A DNA stretch of 64,000 bases, from positions 434,001 to 498,000 of the forward strand of contig SCPD01000002.1 of NCBI GenBank assembly GCA_005502925.1, given 5' to 3'. How positions within the stretch are numbered: the stretch's first letter is position 1; the number at the start of each line of letters is the position of its first letter. This document shows positions 26,697-35,544 of the stretch, one piece after another. The notes beneath the pieces were generated by a model. It ran no database searches. It was not told where the DNA came from and was given only the letters and a program-made list of their open reading frames with translations. The position numbers and the translations under genes are program-made. The stretch is from Rhizobiales bacterium Y(2018). Lineage in GTDB: Bacteria > Pseudomonadota > Alphaproteobacteria > Rhizobiales > Aestuariivirgaceae.

Positions 26697-27032
26697 ATGT
26701 TCGTCTTCGACCATGTCGGCATCACCACCACTTTGCCCCAGCCTGACGAGAATTGGGTGGAGCAGAGCCGCGTGTGGGTGACCAATCCGCGCAATCACCC
26801 CGAGCATATCGAGTTTTTGCGTTACGCCGAAGGCACGACCGTGCCCGATGCCGTCCGTAACAATCCGCATATCGCCTTCCGGGTCGACGACCTCGCACCG
26901 CACATAGAAGGGCAGGAGATTCTGATCCCGCCTTTCATCGTCGGTGATTTCCTGGAAGTCGTCTTCATCCGCAAGCACAACACCGTCTTCGAATATATGC
27001 ATTATCTGAAGGAAGGCTGGTTCGGGAACTGA
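26697..27032 (+). CDS. VOC-superfamily (glyoxalase-like) small protein
   Basis: A 111-residue single-module protein of the vicinal oxygen chelate fold. It begins FDHVGITTT (candidate metal His), continues with HPEHIEFLRY and PHIAFRVDDL, and ends with VVFIRKHNTVFEYMHYL (candidate metal Glu). GGAGAG precedes the ATG. It could be an isomerase, epimerase or lyase acting in the pathway of the neighbouring dehydrogenases. The exact reaction is not inferable. Confidence 0.75.
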   Translation: MFVFDHVGITTTLPQPDENWVEQSRVWVTNPRNHPEHIEFLRYAEGTTVPDAVRNNPHIAFRVDDLAPHIEGQEILIPPFIVGDFLEVVFIRKHNTVFEYMHYLKEGWFGN

Positions 27033-27051
27033 ACCGGCCATATCTCCCATC

Positions 27052-28239
27052 ATGAGTTATCGGGCCATCTATAGCTATGCCTGGGACCTGGCTGAAGCCG
27101 GGGTCGGCAGGGCCGTGGATCAATTCCTGAAGCTCGGCCTCGATACTGTGACCTATGCCGGCAGCTATCACGCCGGAAAGTTTCTGAGGCCGCATGGACG
27201 GACGGGCAAGGTCTACTTCCCGCAAGACGGCACGGTCTATTTCCATGCCGATCACGCGCGTTACGGCGCAATCAAGCCGGTCGCGAACTACCTGCTCAAG
27301 GAATGCGATGTCCTGCGCGAGCTGACGGATGATAAACGTCTGGCGGTCAATGTGTGGCTGGTCCTGCTGCACAATACGCTGCTCGGCAGCGCCAATCCCT
27401 CCTCCACCGTCACCAATGCCTTCGGCGACAAATACATCTACAATCTGTGCCCCTCGGCGCCCGCCGCGCGCGCTTATGCGGTGGGCCTCTGCAAGGACGT
27501 GACCGAAAGCTACGATGTCTCAGGCATCTCGCTGGAGACGCCGGGCTTTCTCCCTTACGCGCATGGCTATCACCATGAATTCGCGCTCAACACGCCCAAT
27601 CGCTGGCTCGACGGCATGCTCGGCCTGTGTTTCTGCGATCATTGCGTGAAAGGGGCGAGCAAGGCCGGCATCGACGCGGCGCGCCTGAAGGCGGAAGTCG
27701 CGCGCGATGTAAGCGATTATCTCGGAAGCGATTTGGACTTCCCCGCCGACATGGCGGAAGCCTTCTGGCACGCCGACATGCTGGACGATAATGGACTCGG
27801 TGCCTTCCTGCGCTGGCGGATGAGTGTGGTTACATCGCTCATCGCCGAAATCCGCGCAAGCGTGCGCAAAGATGTCAATGTCGGCGTCATTCCCTCGGTG
27901 GCGCGCCCGACCGGCGGCGCCTGGTATGAGGGCAGTGACCTGAAAGGCCAGGCGGAGGCGGCCGGCATCATCGAGGCCTGCTTCTATGAGCCGGGTGCGC
28001 AGCGGGTGAAGGCCGATCTCTTCGACATCAAGCGACGGTTGCGCGGCAAGGGCAAATTGCGCGGCATCCTGCGGCCGGCCTACCCCGATTTCACCGGCGA
28101 AGCTGAATTTCTCGCCGCGATCGAAGCGCTGGTCTCGGGCGGCGTCAACGAGCTTGCTTTCTACAATTGGGGCCATTTGCGTGAGGCCAATGTCGGCCGG
28201 ATCGCCAAGGCCATGAAAATTCTGGATGGGTACGCATGA
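27052..28239 (+). CDS. TIM-barrel-like protein of unknown function, possible glycoside-hydrolase relative
   Basis: A 395-residue protein that I cannot assign to a named family. Its alternating helix/strand pattern suggests a TIM barrel (VDQFLKLGLDTVTYAGSYHAG; AVGLCKDVTESYDVSGISLETP; ITSLIAEIRASVRKDVNVGVIP; AIEALVSGGVNELAFYNWG). The segment SLETPGF followed by LCFCDHCVKGA recalls the Glu and C-x-C-x2-C arrangement of GH42-like and other GH-related barrels, but this is inference. There is no signal peptide, so it is cytosolic. It overlaps the SDR gene by 4 bases (ATGA) and sits with VOC, SDR and two Gfo/Idh/MocA genes, so it probably processes the imported compound. Confidence 0.7.
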   Translation: MSYRAIYSYAWDLAEAGVGRAVDQFLKLGLDTVTYAGSYHAGKFLRPHGRTGKVYFPQDGTVYFHADHARYGAIKPVANYLLKECDVLRELTDDKRLAVNVWLVLLHNTLLGSANPSSTVTNAFGDKYIYNLCPSAPAARAYAVGLCKDVTESYDVSGISLETPGFLPYAHGYHHEFALNTPNRWLDGMLGLCFCDHCVKGASKAGIDAARLKAEVARDVSDYLGSDLDFPADMAEAFWHADMLDDNGLGAFLRWRMSVVTSLIAEIRASVRKDVNVGVIPSVARPTGGAWYEGSDLKGQAEAAGIIEACFYEPGAQRVKADLFDIKRRLRGKGKLRGILRPAYPDFTGEAEFLAAIEALVSGGVNELAFYNWGHLREANVGRIAKAMKILDGYA

Positions 28240-29021
28240 GCTTCAAGGGAAAAGTTGTCGCCGTTACCGGTGCCGCGGGTGGCATCGGCCAGGCGGTCTG
28301 CCGGTACTTCGCCGGCGAGGGCGCGGTGATCGCCGCTATCGACAAGAAGGACACCGTCATCTCCTTCGCCGATGAGCTGAAGCGTGACGGCGTGAAGACC
28401 GCGCACGCCGTGGCCGATATCGGCGATGCCGCTTCGGTGGCCAAGGCCTTCGTTCATCTCGCCGCCGAGCTCGGCCCGGTCGACATCCTCATCAACAATG
28501 CCGGCTACTCGGATCACCCGACCCTGGCGCGCACCGATCCCAAGGGCTGGCAGGCCGATATGAACGGCAATCTCAACGGCGCCTATAATTGCGCCCATGC
28601 CGTGCTGCCCGGCATGCAGGAGAAACGCCAGGGCTCGATCATCGCGGTCGGCTCGGTCAATGGCTTGTCGGCGCTGGGCGATCCCGCTTACAGCGCGGCG
28701 AAAGCCGGCATGATCTCGCTCACCCGATCGCTGGCGCTCGAATATGGCCGTTATGGCATCCGCTCCAATATCGTGCTGCCGGCGACGGTGCGTACACCCT
28801 TGTGGGACGCGCGTGCGAAGAAGGACCCGAAAGTCCTGGCGACGCTCACCCGCTGGTATCCGCTGGGGCGGATCGTCGAGCCCATCGATGTGGCGAAGGC
28901 CATTGGCTTCCTCGCCTCCGACGCGGCGGCGGCCATTACAGGCGTCGCGCTGCCGGTCGATTGCGGTCTGACATCCGGCAATATCGTCATGACGCGTGAA
29001 CTGACGCTCGAAGATTTTTGA
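28236..29021 (+). CDS. SDR-family NAD(P)-dependent oxidoreductase
   Basis: A 261-residue classical short-chain dehydrogenase. It shows TGAAGGIGQ (11-19), NNAG (87-90), Ser140 and the Y-x3-K pair Tyr152/Lys156. The C-terminal block is DAAAAITGVALPVDCGLTSGN. It is coupled to the preceding gene. It would oxidise or reduce a hydroxyl/carbonyl of the imported substrate or its product. Confidence 0.93.
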   Translation: MSFKGKVVAVTGAAGGIGQAVCRYFAGEGAVIAAIDKKDTVISFADELKRDGVKTAHAVADIGDAASVAKAFVHLAAELGPVDILINNAGYSDHPTLARTDPKGWQADMNGNLNGAYNCAHAVLPGMQEKRQGSIIAVGSVNGLSALGDPAYSAAKAGMISLTRSLALEYGRYGIRSNIVLPATVRTPLWDARAKKDPKVLATLTRWYPLGRIVEPIDVAKAIGFLASDAAAAITGVALPVDCGLTSGNIVMTRELTLEDF

Positions 29022-29031
29022 GGGAAAACAG

Positions 29032-30039
29032 ATGGACAGATTGCGCATTGGTGTCATCGGTCTGGGTTGGTTCGGCGAAATCCATTGCGACACCATTGTC
29101 GGTGTTCCCAATCTGGAGCTCGCCGCTTTGTGCACCCGCAAACCCGACCGTCTGGCTGAGCTCGCTAAAAAGTATGGGGTCAAGAAGACCTACCGCGATT
29201 ATCGCGACATGCTGGCCGATCCCGACATCGATGCCGTGTCGATCGTGACCATGTGGGACCAGCATACCGAGCCCGCCATTGCGGCACTCGAGGCCGGCAA
29301 GCATGTTTTCCTCGAAAAGCCGATGGCCTCGACGGTCGCCGACTGCAATAAAATCATCGCGGCGTCGAAGCGATCAAAGGGCATTCTGCTTGTCGGCCAT
29401 ATCTGCCGCTTCAATCCGCGCTATCGCATGGCGAAGCAGGCGATCGCCGCCGGAAAGATCGGCAAGATCGTCGCCATGAGTTCCAGGCGCAACATCCCCG
29501 CCGCCTGGACGCCCGAGATCCTCAACAAGATCGGGCCGATCGTCGGCGATGCCATCCACGATACGGACCTCATGCTGTGGTTCACTGGCGACCGGATCGT
29601 CAGCGCCTATGCCCAGACGGTCGATGTGCGCGGCCTCAAATTCCCGGATATCGGCCAGACCATGTATCGCTTCGCCGGCGGCGCCTCAGCGACGCTCGAA
29701 ACGGTCTGGTGCATGCCGGAAAAGACGCCTTTCGACATCGACGAGCGCCTGTCGATCATCGGCACCGAGGGCATCATCCATGTCCAGGACACCTTCCCCA
29801 ATCTCGGCATCGTGTCGAAGGACAAGCTGCACAGCCCCGACACGACCTATTGGCCGGAATTCGACGGCGTGCGCGGCGGGGCGCTGCGCGATGAGTTTGC
29901 TTATTTCGCCACTTGCGCCTTGAATGGAAAGACGCCGAGCATGGGGCGGCCGGAAGATGCGGCCGCGGCCCTTGAGGCGACGCTCGCGGCGGAAGAATCG
30001 GCGCGCACCGGCAATGTGATCAGGATCGGAGGAAACTAG
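29032..30039 (+). CDS. Gfo/Idh/MocA-family oxidoreductase
   Basis: A 335-residue NAD(P)-dependent dehydrogenase. The N-terminal Rossmann fold is LRIGVIGLGWFGEIHCDTI with the downstream EKPMA motif (Lys of EKP). The catalytic-region HDTDLMLWF carries the conserved Asp/His type block. Family members oxidise sugars, cyclitols or glycosides (often at C3). The gene is 2 bases from a second family member, an arrangement common in sugar or inositol catabolism. Confidence 0.92.
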   Translation: MDRLRIGVIGLGWFGEIHCDTIVGVPNLELAALCTRKPDRLAELAKKYGVKKTYRDYRDMLADPDIDAVSIVTMWDQHTEPAIAALEAGKHVFLEKPMASTVADCNKIIAASKRSKGILLVGHICRFNPRYRMAKQAIAAGKIGKIVAMSSRRNIPAAWTPEILNKIGPIVGDAIHDTDLMLWFTGDRIVSAYAQTVDVRGLKFPDIGQTMYRFAGGASATLETVWCMPEKTPFDIDERLSIIGTEGIIHVQDTFPNLGIVSKDKLHSPDTTYWPEFDGVRGGALRDEFAYFATCALNGKTPSMGRPEDAAAALEATLAAEESARTGNVIRIGGN

Positions 30040-30041
30040 AC

Positions 30042-31085
30042 ATGGCAAATAAACGGGTTTTGGTGGTCGGCCTCGGCAATATGGGCATGAGCCACGCGCT
30101 CGCCTATACGCGTATTCCGGGCTTCGAGGTGGTGGGCGTGTGCGAAAGGCGCATCGCGAAGCGGGAGCTTCCCGAGGCGCTGAAGGACGCGAAGAAATTC
30201 TCCGATTTCGATACGGCGCTGAAAGAGCTCAAGCCCGATGTCGTGTCGATCAACACGCTGCCTGATACCCATGCTGATTTCGCCATCAAGTCGATGGAAG
30301 CGGGCGCTCATGTCTTCGTCGAAAAGCCGCTCGCCGATTCGGTCGCCAATGCCGAGAAGGTGGTGGAGACGGCAAAGCGCACCAAGCGCAAGCTGGTGAT
30401 CGGCTATATCCTGCGCCATCACCCGTCCTGGATCAAATTCATCGAGATCGCCAGGAAGCTCGGCACGCCTCTGGTCTTCCGCATGAATCTCAACCAGCAG
30501 TCCAATGGCGAGACCTGGGAATGGCACAAGCGCCTGATGGACAGCTTCCCGCCGATCGTCGATTGCGGCGTGCATTATGTCGATGTCATGTGCCAGATGA
30601 CCAAGGCCAAGCCCACCAAGGTGCATGCGATCGGAACGCGACTTACTGATGAAGTGGTCAAGCAGAATTATGGCATGCTGCAGGTGTCGTTCGATGACGG
30701 CTCGGTCGGCTGGTATGAGGCCGGCTGGGGCCCGATGATGAGCGAGACGGCGTTCTTCGTGAAGGACGTGATCGGCCCCAAGGGCTCGGTGTCGATCGTG
30801 ATGGCCGAGACTGCCGGTGCCGTGAAGTCCGACGACATCAACGCCCACACCAAGACCAACCAGATCCTTTGGCATCATGCCGACATGTCGAAGCCCGATG
30901 AGCGCATCGACATGACGGATGAACCTGATCATGACGGCCTGTGCGAGCGCGAGCAGCGTTATCTCCTGAAGGCGATCGAGGAGAATATCGATCTCACCGA
31001 TCATATGAATGACGGTGTGAAGAGCCTGAAGATCGTCGTCGCCGCCGACCGGTCGATTCATGAGGGCCAGGTCGTCACCCTGTAA
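30042..31085 (+). CDS. Gfo/Idh/MocA-family oxidoreductase (second copy)
   Basis: A 347-residue family member, clearly diverged from its neighbour. It has VLVVGLGNMGMSHALAY at the N-terminus, VEKPLADS with the EKP Lys, and GVHYVDVMCQM in the substrate domain. A good GGAGG site precedes the ATG. It ends 5 bases before the convergent MocR gene, so this is the last gene of the cluster. Confidence 0.92.
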   Translation: MANKRVLVVGLGNMGMSHALAYTRIPGFEVVGVCERRIAKRELPEALKDAKKFSDFDTALKELKPDVVSINTLPDTHADFAIKSMEAGAHVFVEKPLADSVANAEKVVETAKRTKRKLVIGYILRHHPSWIKFIEIARKLGTPLVFRMNLNQQSNGETWEWHKRLMDSFPPIVDCGVHYVDVMCQMTKAKPTKVHAIGTRLTDEVVKQNYGMLQVSFDDGSVGWYEAGWGPMMSETAFFVKDVIGPKGSVSIVMAETAGAVKSDDINAHTKTNQILWHHADMSKPDERIDMTDEPDHDGLCEREQRYLLKAIEENIDLTDHMNDGVKSLKIVVAADRSIHEGQVVTL

Positions 31086-31090
31086 CGGTC

Positions 31091-32569
31091 TTAACCGGCC
31101 TTGCGCAGCACCGCCTTAAGCCGCGCGAGGCCTCTCGGCACGGCCGCCGTCTCGACCGCCGCATAACCGAGAATGAGGCCCTGAAGCCCGGGGCCGTGAT
31201 GATAGTGCTCGGACAGCGGCGTCACGCCGAACGAAGCTTCGCTCGCCAGATCGGCGATGTGCTTGTCCTTGAGACCCTTGCGCAGCTTCCACACCGTCTG
31301 CAGGCCGGATTTGCCGTCGATCGGCGTCAGCCATTCGCCGAGTTGCTCTTCGACCCGGGCGACGAAGCTGGCGCGCCGCGTTCCATAAATACGTTTCATG
31401 CGGCGCAGATGTTTGGCGAAATGTCCTTGCTCGATGAAGTCGGACAAGGCGGCCTGCAGGAACAAGGGCGCGCTTTTGCCGGAGAGGAACAGCGCTTTGT
31501 TCATCCGCTCATCGAGTGCGCGCGGCAGCACCATGAAGCCGATGCGCAGCGACGGAAACAAAGTCTTGGCGAAAGTGCCGACATAAATCGTGCGGCCATT
31601 GCCGTCAGCGCCCTGCATCGCCGGCACCGGCTTGTTGGTGAAGCGGTATTCGCTATCGAAATCGTCCTCGATGATCCAGGCATTGGCGGCCTCGGCGAGC
31701 TCGATGACCTTGAGGCGCTGCTCCATGCGCATGGTGAGGCCGAGCGGGAACTGGCAGGAAGGTGTGAGATAGATGAGCCGTGGCCGGGTCTTCGCGATGT
31801 CGGGCAATAGCCAGCCCGTCTCATCGACGGGAAGCGGCAGCAGCCTTGCGCCGGCGGCGAGAAAGGCGCCTTGGGCGCCCGTATAGCCAGGTTCCTCGAG
31901 CAATACCGCATCGCCCGGATCGAGGAAGAGGCGGGCGAGGAGATCGAGCGCGCCTTGCGCGCCGGTGGTGACGATGACCTGCTCCGGCGTGCAGCACACG
32001 CCGCGCGCCGCTTCGAGATAATTGGCGATGGCCGCGCGCAACGGTGCATAGCCGGTGAAGCTGTGATAGCCGAATATATCGTCGGCGCTGGGCCGCAGCC
32101 TCTGCGTCAGAAGCCGGCGCCAGGTGGCGAAGGGAAAATTCTTCACATCCGGCAGGCCCGGCTGGAAGAGGATCTGGCTCGCCGGGCTGGAGCGATGCGT
32201 CTGCTCGAGCAGCACATGGCCGCGCGCCGACAGGCTGTCGGCCATGTCCGGCAGGCGCGCCGCGGATCTCGATGATTTGTCGAGCGGCAGCTGCGCGACC
32301 CTGGCGCGGGCGCCATGCCGGGTCTCGATATAACCTTCCGCTTCGAGCTGCTCATAGACCGCGATGACGGTGTTACGGGCGATGCCGAGATCGCCGGCGA
32401 GCGCCCGGGTGGCGGGCAGGTTCGTGCCGGGACGCAGGGTTCGCTTCAGGATGAGCGCGCGCATCTGCCGGTAGAGCTGCTGGTACTGCGGAGCGCCGGC
32501 CTTCCGGTCGAGCAGGATCAGGTCGAGAAGGACGGAAGGTCCCGCCAAAGTGGTTCTAACTTTTCGCAT
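31091..32569 (-). CDS. MocR-type regulator (GntR HTH fused to aminotransferase fold)
   Basis: A 492-residue PLP-dependent regulator. The N-terminal GntR winged helix (about 25-95) is YQQLYRQMRALILKRTLRPGTNLPATRALAGDLGIARNTVIAVYEQLEAEGYI. The C-terminal part (about 130-490) is a fold-type I aminotransferase domain with EDDFDSEYRF (301-310) and the PLP Lys335 in TFAKTLFPSL. It diverges from an aminotransferase-amidase operon that it presumably controls, as GabR and PdxR do. Confidence 0.93.
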   Translation of the reverse strand: MRKVRTTLAGPSVLLDLILLDRKAGAPQYQQLYRQMRALILKRTLRPGTNLPATRALAGDLGIARNTVIAVYEQLEAEGYIETRHGARARVAQLPLDKSSRSAARLPDMADSLSARGHVLLEQTHRSSPASQILFQPGLPDVKNFPFATWRRLLTQRLRPSADDIFGYHSFTGYAPLRAAIANYLEAARGVCCTPEQVIVTTGAQGALDLLARLFLDPGDAVLLEEPGYTGAQGAFLAAGARLLPLPVDETGWLLPDIAKTRPRLIYLTPSCQFPLGLTMRMEQRLKVIELAEAANAWIIEDDFDSEYRFTNKPVPAMQGADGNGRTIYVGTFAKTLFPSLRIGFMVLPRALDERMNKALFLSGKSAPLFLQAALSDFIEQGHFAKHLRRMKRIYGTRRASFVARVEEQLGEWLTPIDGKSGLQTVWKLRKGLKDKHIADLASEASFGVTPLSEHYHHGPGLQGLILGYAAVETAAVPRGLARLKAVLRKAG

Positions 32570-32574
32570 CGCTC

Positions 32575-32603
32575 TGGTTCTTCTTATAAGACCACATCGA
32601 CCA
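32575..32603. promoter_or_regulatory. candidate MocR operator repeats
   Basis: The 72-base gap between the MocR gene and the aminotransferase gene contains TGGTT (32575-32579), the palindrome CTTATAAG (32583-32590) and two direct GACCA repeats 9 bases apart (32590-32594, 32599-32603). MocR proteins such as GabR use paired direct and inverted half-sites. The assignment is tentative. Confidence 0.35.
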
Positions 32604-32641
32604 TAGGCTCTTTCCCGACGAGGTGAAAGGAGCGCAACGCC

Positions 32642-34006
32642 ATGGAACGCAAGACGAAGGACGCGGCCAACTCACGCGATCTGGCGAGTCTGGCCTATCA
32701 GCACACCTTGTTTTCGATGGTGCCGCAGAGCGAAGTCCAGAGCGACGGTCCCTGCATCTATGTCGAGGGCAAAGGCGTCCATGTCACCGATCATGAGGGC
32801 CGCCAATTGCTCGACATGATGAGCTCCACGTCGCGGGCCAATTCGCTGGGCTACGGCAACGAGGAGATCGCCCGCGCGATGTATGAGCAGGCCCTGCGCA
32901 TGCATTACTCAGGCACGACCCGTTTCCTGAGCGAGCCGACCGTCACGCTTGCCGCGAAGATTGCCGAACTGGCGCCGGGCCGTCTGTCGAAAGTCTGCTT
33001 CGTCAGCGGCGGCTCGGAGGCGACCGAGACCGCCCTCAAGCTCGCCCGGCAATATCAGCAGAACACCGGCAAGCCGCGGGCCTTCAAGGTCATCTCGCGC
33101 TGGAACGCCTATCACGGCTCGACGCTGGGGGCACTTTCGGTCACCGACTGGCTGAATGTGCGCGATATTCCGGATCCGCGCGCGGTGGGCCACAGCTTCG
33201 TCGCCAATCCGATGTGCTATCGCAATCCCTATGGGATGAGCGAAGAAGATTATGCCGATCACTGCGCCAGCCATCTCGAGCGCCAGATCCAGTTCGAAGG
33301 TCCTGACCTGGTGGCCGCCTTTATCGCCGAGCCGATCATGCAGGCGAATGGTGTGCAGATCCCGACCAAGAGCTATCTGCAGAAAGTGCGCGAGATCTGC
33401 ACCCGTTATGGCGTGCTTCTCATCATCGATGAGGTGATCACCGGCTTCGGGCGCACCGGAAACTGGTTCGCCAGCGAGCATTTCGGCATCGAGCCGGACA
33501 TCATGACCATGGCCAAGGCGATGAGCGCCGGTTATGCGCCCTTAGGCGCCGTCATGACGCGCGACGAGATCGCCGATGCGCTGCCGGTCTTCCGCCATGT
33601 CCATACCTTCTCCGGCCATGCGGTGGCCTGTGCCGCCGCCAATGCGGTGATCGCCATCAAAGAGCGTGAAGGCCTCATTCCACGGGCGGCCAAGATTGGC
33701 GCCGAATTCGGCGCCAATCTCGCCGAAGCCGTCGCCCATCTCCCGATCGTCGGCGATGTGCGGGGTTTAGGGCTCTGGCATGCCGTCGATTTCACCCGCG
33801 ACAAGCAGACCAGGGTGGCCTTCACCGACGATACGGTGAAGGCGGTGGTGCGCCGCATGCGTGACCTGGGCGTGGTGGTCAGCGCCATCGGCTCGGCCCT
33901 GGAGATCGCCCCGCCGCTCATCGTCGGCAAGGAGCATCTCGACCGCACGGTGGCCGTCTGCGCGCAGGCCATTGCGGAAGTCGCGAAGGAGCGAGGACTC
34001 GCCTGA
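32642..34006 (+). CDS. class III aminotransferase
   Basis: A 454-residue PLP-dependent omega-type aminotransferase. PLP contacts are visible: [15 protein letters not shown] (phosphate-binding), Asp263 in [11 protein letters not shown] and Lys292 in [11 protein letters not shown]. It shares one base with the following amidase gene (TGATG). A MocR regulator diverges from it. Family members use amines or beta/gamma-amino acids, or are glutamate-1-semialdehyde aminomutase-like; the amidase next door suggests the amine comes from hydrolysis of an amide. Confidence 0.93.
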   Translation: MERKTKDAANSRDLASLAYQHTLFSMVPQSEVQSDGPCIYVEGKGVHVTDHEGRQLLDMMSSTSRANSLGYGNEEIARAMYEQALRMHYSGTTRFLSEPTVTLAAKIAELAPGRLSKVCFVSGGSEATETALKLARQYQQNTGKPRAFKVISRWNAYHGSTLGALSVTDWLNVRDIPDPRAVGHSFVANPMCYRNPYGMSEEDYADHCASHLERQIQFEGPDLVAAFIAEPIMQANGVQIPTKSYLQKVREICTRYGVLLIIDEVITGFGRTGNWFASEHFGIEPDIMTMAKAMSAGYAPLGAVMTRDEIADALPVFRHVHTFSGHAVACAAANAVIAIKEREGLIPRAAKIGAEFGANLAEAVAHLPIVGDVRGLGLWHAVDFTRDKQTRVAFTDDTVKAVVRRMRDLGVVVSAIGSALEIAPPLIVGKEHLDRTVAVCAQAIAEVAKERGLA

Positions 34007-35496
34007 TGGTCCTCTACAATGAATATGCGCGCCTCGGCGCCGCACAAATGGCGCTGCTCGTCAGGCGGCGTGAGCTCTCGCCGGTCGAGCTTGTCGAGAC
34101 GGCGATCCAGGTGATCGAGGCGCGTAATCCGAGCCTCAATGCCATCGTGATTTCGGGTTTCGACGACGCGCGCAAACGGGCGCGGGAAGCCGAAGCGGCG
34201 GTGGTGAGGGGCGAGGCGCTCGGCCCTCTCCATGGCGTCCCGGTCGCCATGAAGGACTGCTTCGACTTCAAGCCCGGCTGGGTGAACACCTTTGGCGGTG
34301 TGCCGGCGCTTAAAGGTTATGTCGCGAGCAACTACTGCAATTTCGCCGAACGCATGGAGCGCGCCGGCGCCGTCATCGTCGGCAAGACCAACAGCCCGGC
34401 CTTGGGCTTTCGCGGCACCTGCGACAATTATCTGTTCGGGCCGACGCGCAACCCGTTCAATACCGCCAAGAATTCCGGCGGCTCATCGGGTGGCAGCGGC
34501 GCCGCAGTCGCCGACGGTTTGGTGCCTTTGGCCGAGGGTACCGATGGCGGCGGCTCGATCCGTATCCCCGCTTCCTGGTGCGGCGTTTATGGCTACAAGG
34601 CCTCTTTCGGCCGTGTGCCCAATGTCACGCGGCCCAATGCCTTCGCGACGACCTCGCCTTACATCTATGAGGGCCCCATCACCCGCACGGTCGAGGATGC
34701 GGCATTGGGCATGGAAGTGCTCGGCGGCTATGACGCCCGCGATCCCAACAGTCTCGACGGCTCAGTCGATTATCTGGGCGCACTTCGGCGCGGCATCCGC
34801 GGCCGCAAGATCGCGTATAGTCCCGATTACGGCATCTTCCCGATCGATCCACGCGTACGCAAGGTGGTGGACGCGGCGGTGAAGGCCTTTGCCGAGCTCG
34901 GCGCCCATGTCGAAGAGGTGAAGCTCGCTATTCCTTATGCGCAGAAGGAATTGAGCGATCTCTGGTGCCGCTTCTCGGCTCACAATGCGCTCCAGGCCAT
35001 CGCTTATTTCAAGACCCTGGGTGTCGATCTCGAAGGCAAGGACAGTTCCGGCCTGCCGCCAGAGCTGCATCACTGGCTCGATATCGCCAGGCGTCAGTCG
35101 GCTCAGGACTGGCTCAATGATCATCACATGCGCACCGGCGTCTATGAGGCGATCGAAGCGGTGATGGCGCGCTATGACTTCCTCGTCACCCCGACACTTG
35201 CCGCTTTGCCGGTCGACAACGCCACGGACGGCAACACGGTCGGTCCTCGCGAGATCAATGGCGAGGCGGTCGATCCGCTGATCGGCTGGTGCTGCACTTA
35301 TATCCAGAACTACACCGGCCATCCGGCGGCAACCGTTCCGGCCGGCCTCGCCGAGGGCAATCTGCCGGTTGGCATGCAGATCGCCGGTCGCCGCTTCGCC
35401 GATGAGGATGTGTTCGCGGCGAGTGCTGCCTTCGAACGCGCGCGCCCCTGGATCCAAACCTACGACATCTGCGCCGGACGATCGCTGGCGACCTAA
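34006..35496 (+). CDS. amidase-signature-family amidohydrolase
   Basis: A 496-residue amidase. The Ser-cisSer-Lys triad is visible as Lys83 (VAMKDCF), Ser160 in GGSSGGSGAA and the nucleophile Ser184 in GTDGGGSIRIPAS. The C-terminal YIQNYTGHPAATVPAGL block is typical. It lacks a signal peptide. It is coupled to the aminotransferase gene and precedes a sugar-type ABC importer, so it probably hydrolyses an imported amide. Confidence 0.94.
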   Translation: MVLYNEYARLGAAQMALLVRRRELSPVELVETAIQVIEARNPSLNAIVISGFDDARKRAREAEAAVVRGEALGPLHGVPVAMKDCFDFKPGWVNTFGGVPALKGYVASNYCNFAERMERAGAVIVGKTNSPALGFRGTCDNYLFGPTRNPFNTAKNSGGSSGGSGAAVADGLVPLAEGTDGGGSIRIPASWCGVYGYKASFGRVPNVTRPNAFATTSPYIYEGPITRTVEDAALGMEVLGGYDARDPNSLDGSVDYLGALRRGIRGRKIAYSPDYGIFPIDPRVRKVVDAAVKAFAELGAHVEEVKLAIPYAQKELSDLWCRFSAHNALQAIAYFKTLGVDLEGKDSSGLPPELHHWLDIARRQSAQDWLNDHHMRTGVYEAIEAVMARYDFLVTPTLAALPVDNATDGNTVGPREINGEAVDPLIGWCCTYIQNYTGHPAATVPAGLAEGNLPVGMQIAGRRFADEDVFAASAAFERARPWIQTYDICAGRSLAT

Positions 35497-35501
35497 ACGA
35501 A

Positions 35502-35521
35502 AGGCCGCGTCCAAGCGGCCT
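35502..35521 (+). terminator. hairpin between amidase and binding-protein genes
   Basis: AGGCCGC-GTCCAA-GCGGCCT (35502-35521) begins 5 bases after the amidase stop. It has no T tract. It may partly separate the enzyme genes from the transporter genes that follow 24 bases later. Confidence 0.5.
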
Positions 35522-35544
35522 CGCTATAACTCAAGGAGGAAAGT

